From HXMU1420-2 sp040830545 (GTDB lineage Bacteria > Pseudomonadota > Alphaproteobacteria > Rhodobacterales > Rhodobacteraceae), in assembly GCA_040830545.1 (NCBI GenBank), contig JBFOMB010000018.1:1-64000 (forward strand): a stretch of DNA of 64,000 nucleotides. The letters run 5' to 3'. Each line of letters starts with the position of its first letter. Positions within the stretch are counted from its first letter, which is position 1. Shown here one piece after another: positions 41,850-50,621 of this stretch. Both the position numbers and the translations under genes were made by a program. The notes beneath the pieces are model-generated. The model did no database searches and was not told the DNA's origin. It was given only the letters and a program-made list of their open reading frames with translations.

Positions 41850-42449
41850 ATGCAACCACCAACCAAGCGCGATCAGGCCAACGCCAAACGCCGCCGCCAG
41901 ATATTGGAAGCGGCGGTGATGGGGTTCGTGGAAAACGGGTATCACCAAACGGGCATGCGGGATATCGCTGCGCGGGCCGGGGTAAGTACTGGCAACCTGT
42001 ACAACCACTTCTCCAGCAAAACCGACATGCTGGCTGAAATCGCGGAAATCGAACGTGCGGATATAGCTCCGTTTCTGGAGATGCTGCAAAGGGACGATCC
42101 CGCACCAGTGGTTTTGGATGCATTTGCAAAGGCTTACACGCGACACCTGTCCGATCCAGTGACACTGATCTTATCGTTGGAGATCACCAGCGAAGCCATC
42201 CGACAGACTGATATCGCAAACCTTTTCACCGACAGCCGCAACGCCATGATCGCTGCCCTGTCCGGCCTGATCGAACGCGGCGTGCAGGAGGGTCAGATGC
42301 GTCAGATGCCGGACACCAGTGAAACCGCGCATCTGATCCTGGAGATGATGGAAGGCACAGCCTTCCGCCACGGGATCGAGGGGCACAAGCTGAAACCGCT
42401 ACTGACGACGCAGACGGCGTTCATCCGCGCGGCATTGGTTGTGAGTTAG
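41850..42449 (+). CDS. TetR-family repressor of the RND operon
   Basis: A 199-aa regulator. The N-terminal HTH (RRQILEAAVMGFVENGYHQTGMRDIAARAGVSTGNLYNHF in the family pattern, key residues GMRDIA and STGNLYNHF) is at about residues 14-54. The C-terminal ligand domain has a helical effector pocket. The ATG at 41850 gives the family-like MQPPTKRDQANAKRRR; a longer frame starts at 41724 but runs through the operator. It is divergent from the MFP/RND operon, with the palindrome between. Effector is probably a pump substrate. It ends one base before the stop of the convergent dehydrogenase gene. Confidence 0.9.
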   Translation: MQPPTKRDQANAKRRRQILEAAVMGFVENGYHQTGMRDIAARAGVSTGNLYNHFSSKTDMLAEIAEIERADIAPFLEMLQRDDPAPVVLDAFAKAYTRHLSDPVTLILSLEITSEAIRQTDIANLFTDSRNAMIAALSGLIERGVQEGQMRQMPDTSETAHLILEMMEGTAFRHGIEGHKLKPLLTTQTAFIRAALVVS

Positions 42450-43385
42450 CTACTTGTTCCGATGCCGCCGCAATGCGCTTTGGATGGCCACCAGTTGCGC
42501 GTCCCGTTCTGCTGACAGGTCACCGTTTGCACGCCCATCGGCAGCATCCCCTGCCCCGGTCACAAGCTGGGCGATCACCTCATCCGTCAGATACGGCCTG
42601 CCCAGATCGTCCCACCAGCCATTGAACGTGGCACGGAAATGGTCGCAAAATCCTTGCAACCCAGCCTCGCCCGCGCCGAGGTGGAACAGCATCGTTGGCC
42701 CCATCGCGGCCCAGCGCAGGCCCGGACCGGCCCACATCGCCTTGTCCACATCCTCCACGCTGGCAACACCTTCGCTGACCAGATGCACCGCCTCGCGCCA
42801 GACGGCGGCCTGCAAACGGTTGGCCACGTGCCCCGCCATACCTTTGTTCAGGCGGATTGTGACTTTGCCAATGTCTTCGTAAAACGCGCGTGCCTGCTGC
42901 ATCGCCTGTTCATCCGTTTCTGCCCCAGCAGTCATTTCGACCAGCGGGATCAGATGCGGCGGGTTGAACGGATGACCGAGGATGAAACGCGTGGGGTCGT
43001 TGAACCCCTCTGCAATTGCCTCCCAGGTCAGGCCGGACGTAGAACTCGACAGAATGGTTTCTGGCGCAAGAACCGGTTCGATCTCGGCAATAAGTTGGTG
43101 TTTGAGCTCTACCCTCTCAGGCACGTTTTCCTGAATGAATTCTGCACCCTGCGCGGCATCCTTCGCATCCGAGTGGAAGGTGACACGCGTCGGATCACCC
43201 CGGTCGACCAGCCCCATCTGCACCAGCGCAGGCCAGGCGGTATCGACATAGGCCCGAACGCGATCAGGCGCGCCCGGGTCCGGGTCATAGACCGCGACGG
43301 ATCGGCCAGCGGCAAGGAACAGCGCAGTCCAACTGGCCCCGATGACGCCTGCTCCCAGAACGGCGGTGTGTGAGATATCCGACAT
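42450..43385 (-). CDS. 3-hydroxyacyl-CoA/carnitine-type NAD dehydrogenase
   Basis: A 311-aa Rossmann enzyme of the 3-hydroxyacyl-CoA dehydrogenase superfamily. The NAD-binding motif AVLGAGVIGASW is at about residues 7-18, ENVPERVELK and the catalytic His-Glu pair region HPFNPPHLIPLVE follow, and the C-terminal half reads GPGLRWAAMGP. The last motif aligns with L-carnitine dehydrogenase and gulonate dehydrogenase families rather than fatty-acid enzymes. Unlike fused carnitine dehydrogenases it has no thioesterase domain. Its start shares a base with the SDR stop (TGATG). Together with the BKACE gene it could oxidise carnitine to 3-dehydrocarnitine (inference). Confidence 0.82.
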   Translation of the reverse strand: MSDISHTAVLGAGVIGASWTALFLAAGRSVAVYDPDPGAPDRVRAYVDTAWPALVQMGLVDRGDPTRVTFHSDAKDAAQGAEFIQENVPERVELKHQLIAEIEPVLAPETILSSSTSGLTWEAIAEGFNDPTRFILGHPFNPPHLIPLVEMTAGAETDEQAMQQARAFYEDIGKVTIRLNKGMAGHVANRLQAAVWREAVHLVSEGVASVEDVDKAMWAGPGLRWAAMGPTMLFHLGAGEAGLQGFCDHFRATFNGWWDDLGRPYLTDEVIAQLVTGAGDAADGRANGDLSAERDAQLVAIQSALRRHRNK

Positions 43386-44125
43386 CAGAATAACCCCGGT
43401 TGCAGAGGGGAGCCCGCGGTCAGGCCCCCGTCTATTGTGAACAGCTGGCCTGTCGCAAACCCGGCCTCGTCCGAGGCCAGCCATACGGCCATCGCGGCGA
43501 TATCCCTTGGCTGACCAAACCGACGCACAGGGTGGCGGCTGACCGCATCCAGACGGGCAGCAACGGGATCACGTGCCAAATCAAGCCCCGCTTCCAGCAT
43601 CCCGGTTTCAATCCAGCCCGGACAGATGGCGTTGCAGCGGATTTGCGGCCCATGATCCACCGCAATAGAGCGGGTCAGCCCATGCACAAACGCCTTGGAT
43701 GCATTGTACAGCGCCATGGACGGGTCAGGGTATTGGCCCGAAATGGAACCGATATTGATGATCGCCCCACCCGCACGCATCTGCGGGATAAGGGCGCGGC
43801 AACAATTGAACACCCCCCGCGCGTTGACACCCATAACAAGGTCCCAATCAGCGTCTGTGCTGTCCGGCACGGTCTTTTCGATCTGCACGCCCGCGTTGTT
43901 GACCAAAATGTCCAGCGTGCCCACCGCCGCGGCCATAGCCGCAACGGAGTCGGGATCGGCCACGTCCACGCTGTGCCAAGCTACGGTATCCGGCAGGCCC
44001 TGTGGCCGCGGACCCCGCCCGCAGGTTACAACACTTGCGCCGTCGGCCAGAAACGCCTCGACAATTCCCCGTCCGATGCCCTGCCGCCCACCCGTGACCA
44101 GTGCATGTTTCGCCTGTAATCGCAT
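43385..44125 (-). CDS. Short-chain dehydrogenase/reductase (SDR) A
   Basis: A 246-aa classical SDR. The cofactor motif TGGRQGIGRG is near residue 12, NNAG at about 85, the active site Ser-Tyr-Lys in SISGQYPDPSMALYNASK and the C-terminal CPGWIETGML loop. Substrate unknown; it reduces or oxidises a keto/hydroxy group. Its stop overlaps the start of the dehydrogenase gene and its start overlaps the BKACE stop, both as TGATG, so the three are tightly coupled. Confidence 0.87.
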   Translation of the reverse strand: MRLQAKHALVTGGRQGIGRGIVEAFLADGASVVTCGRGPRPQGLPDTVAWHSVDVADPDSVAAMAAAVGTLDILVNNAGVQIEKTVPDSTDADWDLVMGVNARGVFNCCRALIPQMRAGGAIINIGSISGQYPDPSMALYNASKAFVHGLTRSIAVDHGPQIRCNAICPGWIETGMLEAGLDLARDPVAARLDAVSRHPVRRFGQPRDIAAMAVWLASDEAGFATGQLFTIDGGLTAGSPLQPGLF

Positions 44126-45054
44126 CAGAACCTCACCTGATCACCGCCCTTGAGCCCCAGCCGGTCACGCGCTTCCGCAGGTGTCGCGATGCGGTGGCCC
44201 AGGTTTTCAACGATTGTGCGGATTTTCCGCACCTGATCCGCGTTGGACCGCGCTTTTTCACGAGGCCCGATATACAGACTGTCCTCCAGCCCGACCCTCA
44301 CGTTGCCCCCCAATAGTGCGGATTGCGTGACAAACGGCATCTGGTGGCGTCCTGCGGCCAATACGGACCATTCGTAATCATCGCCAAACAGCCGGTCGGC
44401 AATCGTGTGCATGTGCATCAGGTTGTCCAGGTCCGCGCCCACCCCGCCCAGAATGCCAAACACCATCTGAATGAAAAACGACGGTTTGACCCAGCCCTGA
44501 TCGATCACCCAGGCCAGATTGTAGAGATGACCAAGGTCATAGCATTCGAATTCGAACCGCGTGCCTTGACCCTCGCCCAGCTCTTTCATCGCGAATTCGA
44601 TGTCCGCAAAGGTATTGCGGAAGATGAAGTCGCGGGTCATGTCCAGAAACTCGGGCTCCCAGTCATGCTGCCAGCTGTCGTATTTGTTGAGCATTGGGAA
44701 GATGCCGAAATTCAGGCTGCCCATGTTCATGCTGGCCATCTCGGGAGAAGCAACAAGCGCCGCGCGCAACCGTTCTTCGCGTGTCATGCCCAGACCCCCA
44801 CCGGTCGAGACATTCATGACCGCGTCCGTGGCCTGTTTGATCCGGGGCAGAAACTGCATGAACAGATCAGGGTCCGGGTCCGGTTTGCCGTTTTCCGGGT
44901 TGCGCGCGTGCAGATGGATGATCGCAGCCCCAGCCTCGGCCGCTTCGATACTGGCCTCGGCAATTTGCGACGGCGTGATCGGCAGATGTTCGGACATGGT
45001 CGGGGTATGGATACCGCCCGTGGGCGCACAGGTAATGATGACGGGTTTTGACAT
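44125..45054 (-). CDS. BKACE family beta-keto acid cleavage enzyme
   Basis: A 309-aa zinc enzyme of the DUF849/BKACE (3-keto-5-aminohexanoate cleavage, Kce-like) family. It uses acetyl-CoA to split a beta-keto acid, releasing acetoacetate and a new acyl-CoA. Metal ligands His47 and His49 appear in IIHLHAR and the acidic ligand in VRVGLEDSLYIG. Residues that differ between subgroups set the substrate (3-keto-5-aminohexanoate, beta-ketoadipate, dehydrocarnitine and others); I cannot read the subgroup with certainty. A neighbouring carnitine-dehydrogenase-like gene favours dehydrocarnitine. Start ATG at 45054 is 19 bases after the SDR B gene. Confidence 0.9.
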   Translation of the reverse strand: MSKPVIITCAPTGGIHTPTMSEHLPITPSQIAEASIEAAEAGAAIIHLHARNPENGKPDPDPDLFMQFLPRIKQATDAVMNVSTGGGLGMTREERLRAALVASPEMASMNMGSLNFGIFPMLNKYDSWQHDWEPEFLDMTRDFIFRNTFADIEFAMKELGEGQGTRFEFECYDLGHLYNLAWVIDQGWVKPSFFIQMVFGILGGVGADLDNLMHMHTIADRLFGDDYEWSVLAAGRHQMPFVTQSALLGGNVRVGLEDSLYIGPREKARSNADQVRKIRTIVENLGHRIATPAEARDRLGLKGGDQVRF

Positions 45055-45072
45055 GGTTTCTCTCGCAGCGCG

Positions 45073-45864
45073 TTACAGCCGCATCTGCTGAACTTGCGCG
45101 CTGAGCCCGCCGTCCAGCACCCAAAGCTGGCCAGAGGCATAGCGCGCCTCGTCACTGGCCAGCCAGTTCACAAGGTTTGCGATGTCTTCAGGCGTGCCAT
45201 AAGTCCGCATCGGATGCACATCACGGACGGCCTGTTGAAGCTGATCAATGGACTTACCGCCCCCGCCGGACCCGTCGCCGGTGAAAAAGCTCTGCAACAT
45301 GGGCGTGTCCACATATCCGGGGCAGATGGCGTTCACCCGAATGCCCTCGGGACCATGATCGCAGGCCATCGCGCGGGTCAGTGCGTGAACCGCACCCTTG
45401 GTCGCGCAGTAGGCCGCAAGGCCCGGATCGGCAATAAACCCGTCATAAGAGCCAAAATTGATGATCGACGCCGTAGTGCCGTCCACAGCGGCGTTGCGCA
45501 TCAAGGGCAGAGCATGTTTCGAGGTCAGGAAAGTGCCAGTCACGTTGACCGCGAAGGACCGGTTCCATTCCTCCAGCGTGGTCTCTTCGATGGTCTTCTC
45601 GATCTCGATCCCGGCTGCGTTTACAAGGATGTCGAGCTTGCCAGCCTCCGTGCCCACGTTCTCCATCACAGCAATGACGTTTGTCTCATCGGCCACGTCG
45701 AGGGTCACAAAGCGAGAAGGAACGTCAGGACCGCCGAGCGACCCGCCCGCATCCAGGTCCGCCACGTAAACCACCGCGCCTTCGCGCTCGAACCGGTCCA
45801 CGATCGCGCGCCCAATTCCACCGCGTCCGCCGGTGACCAGCGCGGTTTTTCCACTCAGCATCAT
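45073..45864 (-). CDS. Short-chain dehydrogenase/reductase (SDR) B
   Basis: A 263-aa classical SDR: TGGRGGIGRA (nucleotide motif), VNAAG, SYDGFIADPGLAAYCATKGA with the Ser-Tyr-Lys triad, and ICPGYVDTPML. The N-terminal MLSGKTALVTGG is usual. It resembles SDR A in arrangement but is clearly distinct, so the pathway probably has two NAD(P)-linked alcohol/ketone steps. Its start overlaps the stop of the unknown 414-aa gene by 4 bases. Confidence 0.87.
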   Translation of the reverse strand: MMLSGKTALVTGGRGGIGRAIVDRFEREGAVVYVADLDAGGSLGGPDVPSRFVTLDVADETNVIAVMENVGTEAGKLDILVNAAGIEIEKTIEETTLEEWNRSFAVNVTGTFLTSKHALPLMRNAAVDGTTASIINFGSYDGFIADPGLAAYCATKGAVHALTRAMACDHGPEGIRVNAICPGYVDTPMLQSFFTGDGSGGGGKSIDQLQQAVRDVHPMRTYGTPEDIANLVNWLASDEARYASGQLWVLDGGLSAQVQQMRL

Positions 45865-47105
45865 AGCTTTACCACCCCCCCATCCATCCGACGAACGCGA
45901 AGTCCTGACGCCGAAAACAGGTTGCCGTCAAAACGTTCTTCCGCTTCGCCGAAGTAGCACAACGGCTGGTCGCCGTACCAAAGTGCGAAGACATGGTTTT
46001 CGTCAGAGTTGTTGGACGAGTTGAACACCAGCCACGGCATTCCGTCCTGAATGACCAGCGAAAGCGCTTGGTCGCCCCAGGCCTGTCGAAGCAGAAGTCT
46101 GGAATACAGATCCCGCCACCCTGCCTTTTCAAGCTCTTGAAGCACGTCATAGGCTTGTTTCGCATGAGCAGGAGCACTTTGTATGTCCCGCTCAAGATCT
46201 TTGTGTCGGTTGTACTGATGCCGCTCGGAGTACCAGTCACCAACTCGTACCGCCTGCCACTCCGAATAGTATATATCGTTAAAGAGGTTAGGTGACGCTG
46301 CGACGACGACCGGGTCCATCTGCAAAGCGAGAAGACGTTTCACCGCGTCACGCAATAGTCCAACAAAGCGATTCAACTCAGGCCCTTCGAACGCATCCCA
46401 TGCGGGCGGACGATATTCGACTTGTTGCTGCAATGTGCCAAGTGTTTCTGCACGGTCTTGCGGTATCTTGACCGAAATCCCCTGGTGGGTGGTGCGCAAA
46501 GCTCCCGTAATCTCGCTCAGGCTGGGAATTCTGTTGTACAAGCTGAAGGTGAGGTATTCAGCCACCTGCGCGGGGTCAAACACAGCGCCGTCCAACTCTT
46601 TGGGTGGCCCCAGGATTCGCCTCACAAGGGAAACGCCAAACGCGTTGCACATCAACGCAAGGGCAGCTTCACACGCGTCCGGCGCATGTTGGGTAGGCAG
46701 AAGCAAGAGGTTGAGTACTGCCTTAACCGCGCGCGTGTCGGACAACCCGATGCGATGGGTCTGATTTTCTACGAGGCCGGTCCAATTGATTTCCATCAGT
46801 GAGCCTTGCATCCCGCTGCCGTCAATTCGCGGCAAAAGGCTTGGTTCAATATGCGACAGCCAGTCTGACAGAGTCCGGTCTTCGTTAAGGTCCTCGCGTA
46901 CATGGCGCCGGGTGATTTCTGCGGCATCATTTCGATTTGGAAAGGCCAAAGCCACGAGGTCCGCGCCGAAATCCACGCTGTGCAGCATCAGTCGGTGGCG
47001 AATACCAGGCACGACAGCCTTGGAGCTGTCAATGAACTCGTGAATTTCGAGATCGTGCTGCCAGCGTGCCCCGCCACTGGATTTCGCATGTTGGTAGGGT
47101 CTCAT
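45861..47105 (-). CDS. Unknown protein with DUF6915-like N-terminus
   Basis: A 414-aa soluble protein I do not recognise as a whole. Its first 90 or so residues (HAKSSGGARWQHDLEIHEF, then SSKAVVPGIRHRLMLHSVDFG and ITRRHVREDLNEDRTLSDW) match the pattern of DUF6915-type domains, with conserved His/Asp residues. The remaining roughly 320 residues look like an alpha-rich domain with a C-terminal beta segment (FALWYGDQPLCYFGEAEERF). No transmembrane or signal sequence. It overlaps the genes on both sides by 4 bases (ATGA), so it is translated with the catabolic genes, yet its DNA is lower in GC in places (about 50% in 46261-46320 and 46501-46560). That suggests later insertion. Confidence 0.65.
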   Translation of the reverse strand: MRPYQHAKSSGGARWQHDLEIHEFIDSSKAVVPGIRHRLMLHSVDFGADLVALAFPNRNDAAEITRRHVREDLNEDRTLSDWLSHIEPSLLPRIDGSGMQGSLMEINWTGLVENQTHRIGLSDTRAVKAVLNLLLLPTQHAPDACEAALALMCNAFGVSLVRRILGPPKELDGAVFDPAQVAEYLTFSLYNRIPSLSEITGALRTTHQGISVKIPQDRAETLGTLQQQVEYRPPAWDAFEGPELNRFVGLLRDAVKRLLALQMDPVVVAASPNLFNDIYYSEWQAVRVGDWYSERHQYNRHKDLERDIQSAPAHAKQAYDVLQELEKAGWRDLYSRLLLRQAWGDQALSLVIQDGMPWLVFNSSNNSDENHVFALWYGDQPLCYFGEAEERFDGNLFSASGLRVRRMDGGVVKL

Positions 47106-48238
47106 TTGATCACCGCTTCGTAAGCATCCAGAACCAGCCCATGAAAGTGATGCACCGCATGTTCCGATTTGCCGGACCCCTCCGGGTCATTCACGATCTG
47201 GCCCTGGGTGAAGGCCGGCGTACTCATGCCCCGCTGGACGCTTTCGACCAGCCCGATGTCCTCAACCTGCAGCACCTCGTCCAGATACCGGATCGCGTCC
47301 AGTTCCATGGCGTCCGGTTCCGGTGTTTCCAGAAAGAAATCATACGTTTCCAGCGTCCTGTCCGGACCCACCGGAATGATGTTCAGCACGATCATCGACG
47401 ACCGACCCGGATACCGCATCAAGCAGGTCGTTGGCCACAGCCACCAGACCGCGTGTGTACGCACCGTTGCGTTCGACACGTCATAGGCTGAATTCGCCCC
47501 CTGCCCCGCATCCGCCATGTGGCTGGAATAGATGCCATGGGTCGTGACCTTGTACGTGTCCATATCGACAAGGTCACAGAAATCCTTGTGCGCGGTCGGA
47601 CAGTGATAACATTCCAGAAAATTGTCGACGACGTTTTTCCAGTTCGACTTGATGTCATAGGTCAGACGATGCCCGAAGGTCAGATGTTCGATGTCGGGCG
47701 CCCAATGGCGGATCTCGGTTTCCAGATCACCGGATTGGCTGGACAAGGGGGCAGCATCCGGGTCCAGGTTGACGAAGATGAAGCCACAGAACACCTCGAC
47801 CTGCACTTGGTCCAAGCAAATGTCCTGCGGTGCAAAGTCGGGCAGGTTTTCGGTATGCGGCGCGCGGATCAACTGGCCGTCCAGTCGGTAAACCCAGGCA
47901 TGGTAGGGGCACATGATGCGCGATGTTTCCCCCTCTCCGCTCAGCAATTCGTGGGCGCGGTGTTTGCAGACGTTGTAGAAGGCGCGCAATCCACCCTCCC
48001 GGTCACGCACAATGGCAATGGCGTGGCCTGCGATTTCAGCCGTCATATATGACCCAGGCGCGCGCAGCTTTTCCACGTGGCAGACCCATTGCCAGGTTTT
48101 TGCGAGGATCGCGGTCTGATCCGCCTGGTACCAGTTCGGCGCGACGTATGCTTCTTTCCTCAGCGAAAGGGACCGCGAAGGGTCCGCATGGTACCCCGAG
48201 CGGATGGCCGCGACGTCGGATGCGGAGAGGCTGGTCAT
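47102..48238 (-). CDS. Rieske-type aromatic-ring/quaternary-amine oxygenase alpha subunit
   Basis: A 378-aa Rieske non-haem iron oxygenase. The [2Fe-2S] ligands are Cys91 and His93 in VCKHRAH and Cys110 and His113 in MCPYHAW. The mononuclear iron site has the conserved ECYHCPTAH with His212 and His217, plus a C-terminal acidic ligand near VEDIGLVES. Length and motifs resemble carnitine (CntA), glycine betaine (GbcA) and stachydrine-type oxygenases more than aromatic ones; this is an inference. No reductase gene is adjacent, so electrons must come from elsewhere. ATG 48238 gives MTSLSASDVAAIRSGYHADP. Confidence 0.85.
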   Translation of the reverse strand: MTSLSASDVAAIRSGYHADPSRSLSLRKEAYVAPNWYQADQTAILAKTWQWVCHVEKLRAPGSYMTAEIAGHAIAIVRDREGGLRAFYNVCKHRAHELLSGEGETSRIMCPYHAWVYRLDGQLIRAPHTENLPDFAPQDICLDQVQVEVFCGFIFVNLDPDAAPLSSQSGDLETEIRHWAPDIEHLTFGHRLTYDIKSNWKNVVDNFLECYHCPTAHKDFCDLVDMDTYKVTTHGIYSSHMADAGQGANSAYDVSNATVRTHAVWWLWPTTCLMRYPGRSSMIVLNIIPVGPDRTLETYDFFLETPEPDAMELDAIRYLDEVLQVEDIGLVESVQRGMSTPAFTQGQIVNDPEGSGKSEHAVHHFHGLVLDAYEAVIK

Positions 48239-48322
48239 CTGGATATCCTTTGCGCAGCGTGCCCGTGTGCGAGAACAGGATGGCGCAAAGCGACCGGGCA
48301 TGGCTGTGCGTTATTCGCCACG

Positions 48323-49354
48323 TTATTTGCGATTTTCGCCATCCTGGGATGTGGGGTGCATTGGCCAGGCGCGGAATTCAAAAGGAATACGGCCCTCGAT
48401 CCGGTCGCGGCTGGGGGCCAAACCAAACCGCGCCCGATACGCGCGGCTGAAATGCACCTGCCCGACAAAACCGCTGGCATGGGCGATTTCAGCCATGGAC
48501 AAGTTCGTTTGCGTGACCAGCCCCCGCGCCCGGTCCAGACGAATGTCCCGATAGTACTGCACCGGTGTTTTACGGACATATTGCGAAAACAGGCGGTTGA
48601 GCTGTCGATGCGAACATTTCAGGGACTGACAGAGCGTGGCGATGGCAATCGGCGTTTCCAGATTTTTTTCCATCAGCTTGATCGCATGGCGCACTGTGTC
48701 CGGCACGGTCACACCCAGCGGCTCTGCCTCCTGGGGGTTTTGCGGCGCGGTGTGGTCCCGCAGGCCCGGTGCAAAGATGTAGCGTGCCGCATCATTGGCA
48801 AGCGCCGGTCCATGAACCGCGTGCAGGATGTGCAGCGCAAATTCGGTGGCCGCCACGCCGCCGCTGCAGGTCAAACGCTGCCGATCAAACACCCACAGCG
48901 TTTCGCTCACCTCTACATCGGGAAACAGCTCCTGAAACGCGTCGATGTGCTCGTAATGAACGGTGGCGCGATGCCCGTTCAGCAGGCCGGCGAAAGCCAG
49001 AATGAACGCCCCGGTGTCGAGCGCACCCAAGGTCGCCCCTCGCAGGCCGGCTTGTCGAAGCGCGGCCTTTATTGCGGGCGTGACATGCGCTTCGGGCTGC
49101 CAACTGGAGGACACGATGAGGAAATCCGGTGCTATGTCCTTGGATGAGGTCAACGGCTGCGTGTCGATGCTCGCACCATTGCTGGCTCGAACCGGACCGC
49201 CGCGTTCCGACAGGAACGCCCAATGAAACAGGGGGCTTCCACGCAGATAGTTCGCTGCACGGAACGGATCAACAAATCCCATCGTAGCCGACAGGTTGAA
49301 ATCAGGTGTGACGATGATGTCGATACGCTTGGCAGGGTACGGGGAGTCTGGCAT
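48323..49354 (-). CDS. GlxA-type AraC-family regulator
   Basis: A 343-aa transcription factor. N-terminal DJ-1/GATase1-like domain (about residues 8-180; FNLSATMGFVDPFRAANYL), with GALDTGAFILAFAGLLNGH in place of the catalytic Cys, as in the CdhR/GbdR subgroup. C-terminal AraC HTH (about 230-330: LKCSHRQLNRLF, YRDIRLDRARGLV, IAHASGFVGQVHFSRAYR). In that subgroup members control carnitine, glycine betaine and related amine catabolism, responding to the compound. It sits inside the locus, so it probably regulates these genes. The leader of the Rieske gene is 84 bases. Confidence 0.88.
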   Translation of the reverse strand: MPDSPYPAKRIDIIVTPDFNLSATMGFVDPFRAANYLRGSPLFHWAFLSERGGPVRASNGASIDTQPLTSSKDIAPDFLIVSSSWQPEAHVTPAIKAALRQAGLRGATLGALDTGAFILAFAGLLNGHRATVHYEHIDAFQELFPDVEVSETLWVFDRQRLTCSGGVAATEFALHILHAVHGPALANDAARYIFAPGLRDHTAPQNPQEAEPLGVTVPDTVRHAIKLMEKNLETPIAIATLCQSLKCSHRQLNRLFSQYVRKTPVQYYRDIRLDRARGLVTQTNLSMAEIAHASGFVGQVHFSRAYRARFGLAPSRDRIEGRIPFEFRAWPMHPTSQDGENRK

Positions 49355-49475
49355 GCAGAACCGTCAGGATTGGGCACGATGACCAATTCTGCACAATCAA
49401 CGGCGGAAATGCAAAAGGGCGGCGCAATGCGGATAAGTCCTGCAGGCTGTGCGCGGCCGCCCTCTGGTTTGTCCG

Positions 49476-50621
49476 CTAGAGAACCTGCGCAAACAGCTCC
49501 CGCACATTTTCCTCGGTCAGCGTGACCGGGTTGCCGCCGCAACTTGGATCGCTCAGCGCGCCTGCGACCAACCGGTCCACGTCCGGATCGGTCACGCCCA
49601 GTCCCGACAGCCGTTCGGGAATACCGAAGGAACCGTTGAATTCGTCGACAAAGGCGCAGAAGCCGTCAAAACCGCCGGAAACCCCCAGGTAGCCTGCGAC
49701 GGCGTCAAACCGTTCACGTATCTCCGGCGCATTCAGCCGCAGCACCGCAGGCATGCAAACGGCGTTCGTGGTGCCGTGATGCGTGTGATGCATCGCCCCA
49801 ACCGGATGGCTGAGCGCATGGATCGCCCCCAACCCTTTCTGAAATGCCGTTGCGCCCATCATTGCCGCTGACATCATATGCGCACGAGCCGTCAGATCGC
49901 CCGGATCCGCGTAGGCGCGTGGCAGGTTCTCGATCACCAACCGCATGCCTTCAACCGCGATACCCTGGCTCATCGGGTGATAGTACGGGGACGAAAACGC
50001 CTCTACACAATGGGCAAAGGCGTCCAGCCCCGTGCCCGCGGTGATTGCCGCTGGCATGCCGACGGTCAGCTCCGGATCGCAGATCACCACGCTGGGCAGC
50101 ACCTTGGGGTGGAAGATGATCTTCTTCTCTGCCGTCTTTGAGTTCGTGATGACGCTGGCACGCCCCACTTCAGACCCCGTGCCAGCCGTCGTTGGCACAG
50201 CCACGATCGGCGCAATCGCGTCCGCATCCGCGCGGGTCCACCAATCGCCAATATCCTCAAAATCCCAGACAGGCCGCGACTGCCCGGTCATGAAGGCCAC
50301 CATTTTCGCCAGGTCCAGCCCCGAGCCACCACCAAAGGCGATGACCCCATCATGCCCGCCCGCCTTGTAGGCGGCGACGCCTGCCTCCAGGTTGACCTCG
50401 TTCGGGTTCGGATCGACATCCGCGAACGCTGCGCAGCCTAGGCCAGCAGCCTCCATAATGTCCAGTGTCTGCGTTGTCACCGGCAGATCGGCCAGCCCCC
50501 GGTCCGTGACCAGCAAGGGACGGGTGATGCCCGCCTGCGCACAGGCCTCGGCCAGTTCCTGAATACGGCCTGCGCCGAACTTGATCGCGGTCGGGTAAGA
50601 CCAGTTTCCAACAAGGTTCAT
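49476..50621 (-). CDS. Iron-containing alcohol dehydrogenase
   Basis: A 381-aa group III alcohol dehydrogenase. NAD-binding GGGSGLDLAK, then VPTTAGTGSEVGRASVITN, and the metal-binding histidines in DAFAHCVEAFSS and ALSHPVGAMHHTHHGTTNAV are all present. It converts a primary alcohol to an aldehyde (or the reverse) in the cytoplasm. The next gene is an aldehyde dehydrogenase with a 4-base overlap, the usual pair for a two-step oxidation of an alcohol. ATG 50621 is in a TGATG-like overlap; a longer upstream frame up to 50822 is inside the ALDH gene. Confidence 0.9.
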   Translation of the reverse strand: MNLVGNWSYPTAIKFGAGRIQELAEACAQAGITRPLLVTDRGLADLPVTTQTLDIMEAAGLGCAAFADVDPNPNEVNLEAGVAAYKAGGHDGVIAFGGGSGLDLAKMVAFMTGQSRPVWDFEDIGDWWTRADADAIAPIVAVPTTAGTGSEVGRASVITNSKTAEKKIIFHPKVLPSVVICDPELTVGMPAAITAGTGLDAFAHCVEAFSSPYYHPMSQGIAVEGMRLVIENLPRAYADPGDLTARAHMMSAAMMGATAFQKGLGAIHALSHPVGAMHHTHHGTTNAVCMPAVLRLNAPEIRERFDAVAGYLGVSGGFDGFCAFVDEFNGSFGIPERLSGLGVTDPDVDRLVAGALSDPSCGGNPVTLTEENVRELFAQVL

